DNA of 5,630 nucleotides from UMGS1387 sp045541355 (GCA_045541355.1 JAZQIW010000017.1:1-5630); one strand, 5' to 3'. Positions 1 through 5,012 are shown, numbered from the stretch's first letter. The notes: a model not told the origin generated them from the letters alone. Made by a program: numbers and translations.

Positions 1-299
1 TACTTTGTCGTCAGATCAAAACAACGCACAAGGAGTCTATACTTACAAATCAATTGTTGCGTTCCGGTACTTCTATCGGCGCAAACTTACACGAGGCGCA
101 ATACGCACAAGGTACAAAGGATTTTATATCTAAATTTGAGATTGCCCTGAAAGAGTGCCACGAAACCGAATATTGGCTGGAACTATTACACGAAACCGGC
201 TACATTCCGGAAGACCAATACAAACCGTTGCAAAACGACTGCGGCGCTATCCGCCGGATGCTCATCGCATCCATAAATACTGTAAAAACAAATCAATAA
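1..299 (+). CDS. Four-helix bundle protein, S23/IVP family (5' end outside the window)
   Basis: The frame is open from the left edge, and at least 98 residues precede the TAA at 297-299. The residues LLRSGTSIGANLHEAQYAQ, then the FISKFEIALKE stretch and ETEYWLELLHETGYI, are the hallmark of the four-helix bundle family first seen as proteins encoded in 23S rRNA intervening sequences. Family members are usually about 115-125 residues, so only the first 20 or so are missing. A TTG at position 54 could serve as a start but would remove conserved helix-1/2 residues (the frame upstream reads CRQIKTTHKESILTNQ), so the gene is best read as continuing off the window. The molecular role of the stand-alone family is unknown; members form small all-helical oligomers. 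A distant relative, Avd, works in diversity-generating retroelements, but no reverse transcriptase is present here. The gene converges on the minus-strand remnant at 430-690. Confidence 0.88.
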   Translation, partial: LCRQIKTTHKESILTNQLLRSGTSIGANLHEAQYAQGTKDFISKFEIALKECHETEYWLELLHETGYIPEDQYKPLQNDCGAIRRMLIASINTVKTNQ

Positions 300-328
300 C
301 CAACCAGTGCCGGGACGTGTGCATCCCA

Positions 329-345
329 CAGGACGGGGGACGGTT
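329..345 (+). repeat. Degenerate direct half-copy of the ggggacggtt repeat
   Basis: The 17 bases caggacgggggacggtt match caggacaggggacggtt at 363-379 at 16 of 17 positions, 34 bases further on. It is an extra, unpaired copy of the left arm of the palindrome at 364-431. The short preceding segment, gggacgtgtgcatccc (312-327), could itself fold weakly (ggga/tccc) and may be part of the same element. Confidence 0.7.
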
Positions 346-363
346 AATGCGAAAATAAACCGC

Positions 364-431
364 AGGACAGGGGACGGTTCTATGTCTTTTAGCTTTGGCT
401 TTTGTCAAGACAGAGAACCGTCCCCTGTCTT
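364..431. repeat. Palindromic REP-like element (ggggacggttct inverted repeat)
   Basis: The 25-base left arm (364-388) and the right arm (407-431) are reverse complements at 23 of 25 positions, around an 18-base spacer that can itself form a 3-bp agc/gct stem. The core acaggggacggttct / agaaccgtcccctgt belongs to a repeat type I remember as scattered in many copies through diverse Firmicutes and other bacterial genomes, often near IS200-like single-strand transposases (RAYT type). That link is recalled, not shown here, and there is no transposase in the window. The element lies between two convergent genes and would form a strong hairpin in either transcript, though neither side has a proper U-tract. 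Its right edge supplies the terminal stop codon of the broken gene at 430-690. Confidence 0.8.
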
Positions 432-690
432 ACACATCTGTTCTTTGGATATAATGTCTTTCATCGGGCTTAAATGCCTCATAATAGAATTCTGAATTCA
501 GCCATTTTCGAATATCACTCTTTTCCCATCCGTTTCCTGATAGATCAAAGGGGCGTGAAGCAAGGACCTTCTTTGAGGCAATGAAAAGAGCTTCTTCGTT
601 TTCATTCAGTACCAGCCATTCAATCTACTCTTTTTCCAGGGTTTCATCTTTATAAAATCTCCCAAAGTAAATTGTCTTCATTCTATTCAT
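430..690 (-). pseudogene. DUF6273-like protein remnant, broken by an in-frame TAG and cut off by the repeat
   Basis: Reading the minus strand from the ATG at 690-688 gives 86 codons with a single internal stop, TAG at 627-625 (codon 22). After it the frame runs IEWLVLNENEEALFIASKKV, then GWEKSDIRKWLN and SEFYYEAFKPDE. This matches the pattern I know for DUF6273 domains: an N-terminal I-x-FGR strand (here IYFGRF, residues 7-12), P/x-IEWLVL-(D/N), then W-x-x-S-x-(L/I)-R-x-WLN-x-x-F and an AF-x-x-(D/E)-E helix. The domain normally continues well past this point, but the frame ends at RTDV-TAA (432-430), where the palindromic repeat begins. Its ATG overlaps the TGA of the leucine-rich-repeat gene (ATGA, 690-687), so it was probably translationally coupled as the last operon gene. 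Two independent lesions argue for a pseudogene; a sequencing error could explain the TAG but not the truncation. Confidence 0.72.
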
Positions 691-1973
691 GTTTTTCTGC
701 TTTCTTCATATTTCAAAACATAGGGATCGGTTTCTTCGCCTTCTCTAAAAAACAACAGGCCATCCTCGCCGGTGAAAAAACCACTTTCTTTTTTAGGAGG
801 CAAAGGATGTGCCAAGAAATCTTCCACATCACCCTCTTCTATTGGAAGGAAACGTTCTCTCCAACCATTCTTTTTTTCGCAATGTTTGTGAGCAGGGCTG
901 TTTAAAGGCCCGCCTATTATCGGCTCAAAGCTGCAAAGGCCCATTCTATGATAAGTTGCGAAAGGAGGCGACTTCTCGGGCCAATCTGTAACGCCTTTAT
1001 CGAACCATGCGTGTCTGATAGAATAAGCACGTAAAAAGGCGTATTCACCAATGGACACACAGTCTCCGCAAACCTTAATGCATTGCAAATTATTTGCATA
1101 GGCAAAGGCAAAATCGCCGATATTGCAATTTACCTCAAAATAAAGCTCAGATTTATGCGACGGATACTTCAAAAGAGTCTGCATATCGTAGGTATAAAGC
1201 ACGTCATCCACCGACTTGAACCACTTGTTTTTCTCGTCAACCGTAATGCTTGCTATCCTATCCCTTCGGTAAGCATCGCTTTCAATATCTTTATTGTCAA
1301 AGGCTTTTGCGCTGAGGCTCCAAACATCCTTGCCGATAGAAATACTTTCAATATTTTCAAAGCCGTCAAAGGCGTGGTCCGCAATGCCTGTAATGCCATC
1401 GCCAACGATCAGCTTTTTAACCTTTTTGCGCATATGCGGGTTAATTCTTCGCTTCATATCACTAATAACGATTGGGTTTGAATCAACATTGTCAGGCACA
1501 AAAAATTCAAGTGTATTATTTTTAAACTTTGCTTGCCATATTCCCTCGTCTATAAAACATTCTGTTTTGTTCTCGTTTTGCCGTCTTGCACGCTCTTTAA
1601 GATCCTCAATAGAGGTTGTACAGAATTCATCTATTTCGCTATCCTGTATCTCAACAAACGGAATATCCCTTTCATTACAGTAGTATTCAATTTCCGAGCC
1701 ACGCTTACCACCAACTATTTCGATATTGTAACAGAGACCATCATCCAACGCGTCACAACGAAAAATCTCGCCATGAATATGTTTAACTGTTTCGGGAATA
1801 TAGATTCTTTGGTATGTAGAGCGTTCGGAAAAAACATACCAGTCTTCGAAATTGCCTACGTAAGATTGAGCCTCTATGCATATAACGCTATCCGGGATGA
1901 CTATGTGAGTATCATTTCCTATGTATTTTTTTAATATACCATTTTCAATTACAAAATCGGTAATGCTGTTCAT
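687..1973 (-). CDS. BspA-type leucine-rich-repeat (LRR_5) protein, apparently cytosolic
   Basis: This 428-residue protein has degenerate LRR_5/BspA repeats. Residues 5-35 carry the usual opening (DFVIENGILKKYIGNDTHIV, then IPDSV). Residues 187-226 hold repeat units (KKLIVGDGITGIADHAFDGF, IESISIG, AKAF). Residues 240-280 hold the characteristic insert IASITVDEKNKWFKSVDDVL followed by LLKYP. Residues 283-328 have further units (IGDFAFAYANNLQCIKV, VSIGEYAF). A closing motif of the I-x-G-x-x-x-S-x-x-x-x-x-C-E/N-x-x-x-x-x-F-x-x-I type occurs twice (about 86-109 and 353-378), suggesting two joined LRR blocks. No signal peptide, membrane segment or anchor is visible, unlike surface BspA proteins, so a cytosolic interaction scaffold is inferred. 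AGGAG at 1985-1981 lies 7 bases before the ATG. The last 50 residues (PLPPKKESGFF onward) are outside the repeat pattern. Binding partner unknown. Confidence 0.83.
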   Translation of the reverse strand: MNSITDFVIENGILKKYIGNDTHIVIPDSVICIEAQSYVGNFEDWYVFSERSTYQRIYIPETVKHIHGEIFRCDALDDGLCYNIEIVGGKRGSEIEYYCNERDIPFVEIQDSEIDEFCTTSIEDLKERARRQNENKTECFIDEGIWQAKFKNNTLEFFVPDNVDSNPIVISDMKRRINPHMRKKVKKLIVGDGITGIADHAFDGFENIESISIGKDVWSLSAKAFDNKDIESDAYRRDRIASITVDEKNKWFKSVDDVLYTYDMQTLLKYPSHKSELYFEVNCNIGDFAFAYANNLQCIKVCGDCVSIGEYAFLRAYSIRHAWFDKGVTDWPEKSPPFATYHRMGLCSFEPIIGGPLNSPAHKHCEKKNGWRERFLPIEEGDVEDFLAHPLPPKKESGFFTGEDGLLFFREGEETDPYVLKYEESRKT

Positions 1974-2048
1974 AAGATTTCTCCTAACACAAGAATCTTT
2001 GGATTATGTACCAGTGCTTCTCTTTAATCCTTCTTCCACAATCTGTGC

Positions 2049-2747
2049 TTAGCATAGTTTCAGCCAGATGTGATTGTCGTTCTTAATCAGGCTGTTTGCA
2101 GCAAGGATAGCATAATGGATGATACGCTGCATAAGTGCTTTCTCAGGTAAGTACTTGATCCTTGAAAACACATTTACAATATCTTCAGGCAGCAGAGCAA
2201 GTGCATCCTTATACTTATTTAGGTCCCGTTCCTGTTCGTGAACCGGTTCTCCCGTATAGAATCGTCCTTTTCGAACCGTCTCACTAAGCTTATAGGCTTC
2301 TTCTTCATTCATATACCGACATAGGTATTCCCGAAGTTCTTCCCGGCAAGTAAAGGGGCAACAAGCATCTGCCCCCTCAAAACTACCGACAATTAAAGAA
2401 AACACCCGCACATAATCATCCTCAGTTTTGGGTTCTATGGCTTTGAGAAAGGTTTCATTTCTGCCTGCATCTTCCCCTTTGCAATAGAGTATGTGACTAA
2501 GCTGAGAGTGCTGACCCAGAAAAGCTTGTTGCAACACTTCCCGAGTTTCCTCTGTAATTTCACCGGACAGATCCGCATTATAGGACAGCAACCGGATCAA
2601 CTCTAAAACCGGTTGGTATATCCCGTATTCATCCAAATCTGCCGGATGGAGCACACCATCCGGTGTTTGCAGTGCTATATATTTGCGACAGATAATTAAG
2701 GTGCCCTCATCTACTGGGATTCTTTCTGTTACAATTTCTTTAAACAT
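2049..2747 (-). CDS. Uncharacterised protein with a region resembling the C-terminal part of DNA polymerase PolC
   Basis: The chosen start is the ATG at 2747-2745 because AAAGGGAG (2761-2754) sits 6 bases upstream, giving 232 residues; an upstream in-frame TTG at 2780 has no such site. Residues 1-100 are not recognised. From residue 105 the order of motifs follows what I remember of Gram-positive PolC downstream of its palm: EPKT-x4-V (105-113; PolC has PKTFxELVxISGL), TCREELREYL (133-142; PolC CRDDIMVYL), AYKLSETVRKG (151-161; PolC AFKIMExVRKG), and LPEDIVNVFSRIKYLPEKA (186-204; PolC VPEWYIDSCKKIKYMFPKAH). The polymerase, exonuclease and PHP domains are absent, as are the catalytic aspartates of the palm, so it cannot be a polymerase. 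It may be a repurposed DNA- or protein-binding fragment. The similarity is by eye and needs a profile search. It lies between the small genes and the LRR gene, 75 nt from the latter. Confidence 0.6.
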   Translation of the reverse strand: MFKEIVTERIPVDEGTLIICRKYIALQTPDGVLHPADLDEYGIYQPVLELIRLLSYNADLSGEITEETREVLQQAFLGQHSQLSHILYCKGEDAGRNETFLKAIEPKTEDDYVRVFSLIVGSFEGADACCPFTCREELREYLCRYMNEEEAYKLSETVRKGRFYTGEPVHEQERDLNKYKDALALLPEDIVNVFSRIKYLPEKALMQRIIHYAILAANSLIKNDNHIWLKLC

Positions 2748-2753
2748 ACCGCA

Positions 2754-2761
2754 CTCCCTTT
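2754..2761 (-). promoter_or_regulatory. Ribosome binding site that sets the start at 2747
   Basis: AAAGGGAG reads on the minus strand 6 bases before the ATG at 2747. It lies inside the longer reading frame that would start with TTG at 2780, which is the reason for preferring the 232-residue form. Confidence 0.7.
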
Positions 2762-2788
2762 GTATAGTTTCTTTCCTCAATAACTCAA

Positions 2789-2813
2789 ACAGCGGCAGGT
2801 ATCCTGCCGCTGT
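2789..2813 (-). terminator. Hairpin after the small genes; possible partial terminator or processing site
   Basis: A perfect 11-bp stem (acagcggcagg, 2789-2799, with cctgccgctgt, 2803-2813) closes a 3-nt loop. On the minus strand it begins 28 nt after the stop of the 43-aa gene and is followed by only TTTGAGTTATT, a poor U-tract. On the plus strand it is followed by the slightly better tattttct, but no plus-strand gene leads into it. It most likely ends or trims part of the minus-strand transcript, so that the small genes are expressed above the genes beyond. Confidence 0.6.
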
Positions 2814-2841
2814 TATTTTCTCTGCTACTATGTAATCCGGG

Positions 2842-2973
2842 TTACTTCAAAGCTCCCCACTTTTGGTATTTGGCACACCCGCTTCCAGCCATTGCTGTTG
2901 GACCCGGTATTGCGTCAGCCGTGACACCGGCATACATAATGGCAGCTTCCAAAATTCTTTCATTCAGTTCCAT
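2842..2973 (-). CDS. Small 43-residue protein, function unknown
   Basis: ATG at 2973-2971 is preceded by AAAGAGG (2987-2981) with 7-nt spacing, and the frame ends with TAA at 2844-2842. The peptide opens with MELNERILEAAIMYAGVTAD, which could form a short amphipathic helix. It continues with a flexible Ala/Gly/Pro/Thr-rich middle (IPGPTAMAGSG, 22-32) and ends with a basic, aromatic tail (CAKYQKWGALK, 33-43) holding its only cysteine. Acidic residues sit in the first half and all lysines in the last third. No signal peptide, transmembrane segment or known double-glycine leader is clear. It is next to a second small gene and is followed by a strong hairpin, which supports a real, separately expressed gene. 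A modified-peptide precursor was considered, but no modifying enzyme is present in the window. Function not recognised. Confidence 0.62.
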   Translation of the reverse strand: MELNERILEAAIMYAGVTADAIPGPTAMAGSGCAKYQKWGALK

Positions 2974-3010
2974 AGCGCAACCTCTTTCTGTTTTTATGGT
3001 TTCACAAGAA

Positions 3011-3032
3011 GGGGGCACAGCACCCCCCCCCC
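3011..3032 (-). other. Ten-base G tract with a GC hairpin between the two small genes
   Basis: On the minus strand, seven bases after the stop of the 57-aa gene comes a run of ten G (3032-3023), then tgctgtg and five C (3015-3011). The C run can pair with five of the Gs, in several registers. The following bases (ttcttgtg) are not a convincing U-tract. The tract lies between genes, so slippage would change RNA structure or spacing rather than a reading frame. Confidence 0.6.
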
Positions 3033-3039
3033 GCTTGGA

Positions 3040-3213
3040 TTATCCGAGTTTTTCGATTTTTTCGATAGTAGAGAACTGGCCGGCATACTGCTGCTGGAAG
3101 GCAAAGGATGCGTCCTGCCGCGACTCCGCTTCGATCAGTGCAACGCCACGAATGTTTCCGCCGGACCACTGATTGCTGGGCAGAAAATAAACAACTTTCC
3201 AAGTATAGGTCAT
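3040..3213 (-). CDS. Small 57-residue protein, predicted beta-alpha-beta fold, function unknown
   Basis: ATG at 3213-3211 follows a strong AAAGGAG site (3229-3223) with 9-nt spacing; TAA is at 3042-3040. The protein begins with a beta-like strand (MTYTWKVVYFLP, 1-12), then a turn with a Ser/Gly-rich stretch (SNQWSGGNIRG), a second strand (VALIEAES, 24-31), a helix (RQDASFAFQQQYAG, 32-45) and a last short strand (TIEKIEKLG). The pattern of a strand ending in EA-x-S, an x-x-DA helix and a final I-x-x-I strand is like small modulator-type proteins encoded in mobile or accessory clusters, but I cannot assign a family. There is no signal peptide or membrane segment. It lies 43 nt after the 333-aa gene and 66 nt before the 43-aa gene, in the same direction. 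The overlapping longer frame from 3232 encodes the ribosome binding site as protein and is judged false. Confidence 0.72.
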   Translation of the reverse strand: MTYTWKVVYFLPSNQWSGGNIRGVALIEAESRQDASFAFQQQYAGQFSTIEKIEKLG

Positions 3214-3256
3214 AATAAAAATCTCCTTTCATTTTTATATAACGGCATCAGTGCCA

Positions 3257-4258
3257 CTATTCATCAATATCTGCACTTGTTACATAAGTCGCTACAAGGT
3301 TAACAGACTTTTCCACATTCGTCGTATCGCTATCTATATAGTATTTCGCCATTTCCTGTAAGGCATAATAACAAGCTGCATCTACAAATAGATTGTCCTT
3401 AGCCGCCCAGCGTTTCCAATCCAGGTCAGAACATCCCACAATAATCTCGCTTTTCATGATTCTGTACGCCGCTGTGTTATAGACAGAACCCTTATCAAAG
3501 GGTGATTCCTTGCTACTTCTCTCTTGGTAGATACTAGAATTCATTGCAGCACTACGGCAATCCTCTTCGGTAATTGATTGATATTGTGCTGAGTTTTCTC
3601 CAAATTTCTCAAAATGCATTGCGCGTAGGACCATAGCATACACTTGCTCAAGCCCCTTCTTTTCGCAAACATAAGTGCACACCTCTTCCGTAACGAGAGC
3701 CTTTACTGTTGGGTCTCCCACCAACAGTCGATCAACCATTACCTCTGCCATGGCCTGTCCCGCTAAGCGCACATAGGGATAGGGATCATCGGGTAGTTGC
3801 AATGTCCATTCCAATTCAGAAAGGCCTTCGTCCAGGAACTCTTTTTTAGGCTGATTTTTAATAGCCTCCAGTATTGCGCAAAACCGGGCTTTTATATCTT
3901 CCATATATTCCTTGAAGCAGATCTCGTAAATCTCATCTGCCTCTAATTTGGTTTGAATACGCTCCTTTTCACGCTGCTGGAAAGAAAGCTTATACCATGT
4001 TTCTCCACGCTCATCCTCAACCACTGATTCAAATTTTGACAAGGCCCTATCAAGGGCAGCCTCGTCGCATATTTCATCATATTTCACCTTATAAAAGATT
4101 TTGATATTCTCTTTAGTTAAGCGGTTTACAGTACTCAATAAGGAAAGAATTCCCTCATAGTACTTTGTTGTCATAGGGTCATCCTTCTCTACTACCGTGA
4201 CCTCTCCAGTCTTTAGAAAACCATTTACCTTATCTCGCAATTTGTCAAACAATCCCAT
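3257..4258 (-). CDS. Uncharacterised 333-residue helical protein, first gene of the minus-strand operon
   Basis: ATG at 4258 is preceded by AGAGAGG about 8 nt upstream; the stop is TAG at 3259-3257. I do not recognise the family. The first 15 residues, MGLFDKLRDKVNGFL, form a potential amphipathic helix of the sort that can attach a protein loosely to the membrane, or it may simply be an N-terminal helix. Residues 30-80 are helical (YYEGILSLLSTVNRLTKENI). Residues 85-135 are highly charged and may form a helical hairpin or coiled coil (QQREKERIQTKLEADEI). Residues 137-215 contain LSELEWTLQLPDDPYPYVRL and a Cys-containing helix (EEVCTYVCEKKGLEQVYAMV). The C-terminal third has DLDWKRWAAKDNLFVDAACY, followed by a helix. 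No catalytic motif, nucleotide-binding loop, signal peptide or membrane span is evident. Its place just behind a consensus promoter implies the highest transcript level in the cluster. Confidence 0.8.
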   Translation of the reverse strand: MGLFDKLRDKVNGFLKTGEVTVVEKDDPMTTKYYEGILSLLSTVNRLTKENIKIFYKVKYDEICDEAALDRALSKFESVVEDERGETWYKLSFQQREKERIQTKLEADEIYEICFKEYMEDIKARFCAILEAIKNQPKKEFLDEGLSELEWTLQLPDDPYPYVRLAGQAMAEVMVDRLLVGDPTVKALVTEEVCTYVCEKKGLEQVYAMVLRAMHFEKFGENSAQYQSITEEDCRSAAMNSSIYQERSSKESPFDKGSVYNTAAYRIMKSEIIVGCSDLDWKRWAAKDNLFVDAACYYALQEMAKYYIDSDTTNVEKSVNLVATYVTSADIDE

Positions 4259-4320
4259 GGTTTCAACCTCTCTTAATTTGATTTGTTGCTTTGGAAAGAG
4301 CCTATATATTAAGCGATACT

Positions 4321-4348
4321 TTTGTAAGATGTATTACAGTCTTACAAA
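4321..4348. promoter_or_regulatory. Dyad in the leader of the minus-strand operon, operator or RNA hairpin
   Basis: Nine-base arms tttgtaaga (4321-4329) and tcttacaaa (4340-4348) are perfect inverted repeats around ten bases that contain a second, smaller palindrome, tgtattaca (4330-4338), centred almost on the same point. The site lies between the promoter at 4461-4489 and the ATG at 4258, roughly 105-135 nt into the predicted transcript. It could bind a dimeric regulator such as the XRE protein encoded at 4560, or fold as RNA in the leader. No U-tract follows on the minus strand. Confidence 0.55.
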
Positions 4349-4460
4349 GAAATAATGTCAGCCCTTTGCCATTAGCCACATAGCAGCCATTTGCTAACAT
4401 TTTTCTGCAAGAGTAATAAGGCATCCAAAAAAACATTATACTGTCCGTTTGCTCAATCTG

Positions 4461-4489
4461 ATTATATTCTTATTAAACTAATTTGTCAA
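4461..4489 (-). promoter_or_regulatory. Consensus sigma-A promoter for the minus-strand operon
   Basis: On the minus strand TTGACA (4489-4484) and TATAAT (4466-4461) are both perfect matches to the consensus and are separated by exactly 17 bases. Initiation would be near 4454, leaving a leader of about 195 nt before the ATG at 4258. A promoter this strong upstream of a divergent XRE gene usually needs repression, which fits the layout but is not proved. Confidence 0.85.
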
Positions 4490-4520
4490 CCCTAACAGAC
4501 TAATTATGCAGGTATTTTTA

Positions 4521-4529
4521 TGCTAAAAT
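4521..4529 (+). promoter_or_regulatory. Extended -10 promoter for the XRE gene at 4560
   Basis: TGcTAAAAT is an extended -10 element 31 nt before the ATG at 4560. No good -35 is found 17 bases upstream (taatta at 4501-4506). The box sits in tttttatgctaaaataa, nearly the same as tttttatgctataaataa before the gene at 5039. Its upstream side is about 35 bases from the -35 of the divergent promoter, so one bound protein could affect both. Confidence 0.55.
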
Positions 4530-4559
4530 AACTAGATAAGACTATTTAGGAGAAAATCT

Positions 4560-4841
4560 ATGGACATTAGTAAGCGGATTATTAGTTTACGGCAACAATG
4601 CGGCTATACACAAAATGGTTTAGCAGAGCGAGCCGGTGTTTCACAATCACATCTTCGCCGAGTCGAGCTTGGTCAGGCAGATCTTACGGTAGGACACTTA
4701 GAATTGCTGTGTGATGCTATGGGTATTACGCTAAAAGAATTCTTCGATGACTCCACGCCGGAAGACGAAGTCGCAGTTGCCGTTTCGAAACTTTCTCCCA
4801 AACAAAAACAGCTATTGCTGGCATTTTTGAAAGGTCTTTGA
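4560..4841 (+). CDS. XRE-family helix-turn-helix regulator
   Basis: This 93-residue protein is a single Cro/C1-type DNA-binding domain with a short tail. Residues 5-60 hold the five-helix fold: RIISLRQQCGYTQNGLAERA places helix 2 at TQNGLAERAGV (17-27), and the recognition helix follows at SQSHLRRVELG (28-38). Residues 43-62 (TVGHLELLCDAMGITLKEFF) match the family's last two helices. The tail (69-93, ending LSPKQKQLLLAFLKGL) is helical and probably dimerises. AGGAG at 4548-4552 lies 7 nt before the ATG, which also begins the conserved domain. It is transcribed away from the minus-strand operon across a 301-nt shared region, the usual arrangement for a repressor of its neighbour and of itself. 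No ligand domain or protease partner such as ImmA is visible, so the inducing signal is unknown. Confidence 0.9.
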   Translation: MDISKRIISLRQQCGYTQNGLAERAGVSQSHLRRVELGQADLTVGHLELLCDAMGITLKEFFDDSTPEDEVAVAVSKLSPKQKQLLLAFLKGL

Positions 4842-4910
4842 CCATATTCATGTTAATCTACTGCGTCAGTGTAGCACAAAATTATATTTATTTCATTTGC
4901 TGCCAGTATA

Positions 4911-4939
4911 TTGCTTTTTTTGACAGCATATGATATAAT
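4911..4939 (+). promoter_or_regulatory. Upstream promoter (P1) for the 5039 gene
   Basis: TTGCTT (4911-4916) and TATAAT (4934-4939) are separated by 17 bases, and TGa directly before the -10 makes it an extended -10 box. Transcription would start near 4946, just before the hairpin at 4951-4984. A closer TTGACA at 4920-4925 is only 8 bases from the -10 and cannot be its partner. Confidence 0.65.
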
Positions 4940-4950
4940 GTCTTAATTCT

Positions 4951-4984
4951 ACGAAAGAGGTGTGGTTTTTCCCATCTCTTTCGT
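4951..4984 (+). terminator. Hairpin between tandem promoters; terminator or attenuator
   Basis: Arms acgaaagag (4951-4959) and ctctttcgt (4976-4984) pair perfectly. Inner bases extend the stem (g-t, t-a, g-c, then gg/cc after one bulged t) to a ttttt loop. The stem is followed by tgcatttttcacattttt, a loose U-rich tract. It could end transcripts from the 4560 gene and also attenuate P1 transcripts, leaving the P2 promoter to drive the 5039 gene. Confidence 0.6.
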
Positions 4985-5012
4985 TGCATTTTTCACATTT
5001 TTATGCTATAAA
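4984..5012 (+). promoter_or_regulatory. Downstream promoter (P2) for the 5039 gene
   Basis: TTGCAT (4984-4989) and TATAAA (5007-5012) are spaced by 17 bases, with TGc before the -10 (extended -10). The predicted start near 5019 lies beyond the hairpin and 20 nt before the ATG. The tttttatgcta core is shared with the promoter of the 4560 gene. Confidence 0.6.

Noticed and set aside
54..299. TTG start at 54 as the true beginning of the four-helix bundle gene
   Set aside because: The same frame is open to the left edge and encodes residues that fit the first and second helices of the family, so the start lies outside the window.
1..299. Avd accessory gene of a diversity-generating retroelement
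   Set aside because: The four-helix family includes Avd relatives, but no reverse transcriptase or template/variable repeat pair is seen in the window.
307..495. 62-residue plus-strand frame
   Set aside because: It is a translation of the palindromic repeat, giving the well-known spurious GDGS and REPSPV peptides, and has no ribosome binding site.
1083..1934. Several 129-133 residue plus-strand frames inside the LRR gene
   Set aside because: They are antisense to a gene with clear BspA repeats and have no start signals or recognisable domains.
2748..2780. TTG start at 2780 for the PolC-like gene
   Set aside because: The AAAGGGAG site lies downstream of this TTG, correctly placed for the ATG at 2747, and the added 11 residues look like translated leader.
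3002..3232. 76-residue minus-strand frame overlapping the 57-aa gene
   Set aside because: Its start codon precedes and encodes the ribosome binding site of the 57-aa gene, the product is rich in Cys and Arg, and it reads through the G tract.
2863..3303. Plus-strand frames of 146 and 100 residues
   Set aside because: They lie opposite the two small genes, lack ribosome binding sites, and their composition looks like an antisense shadow.
4920..4939. TTGACA followed by TATAAT as a single promoter
   Set aside because: The two boxes are only 8 bases apart; TTGCTT at 4911 gives the correct 17-base spacing instead.
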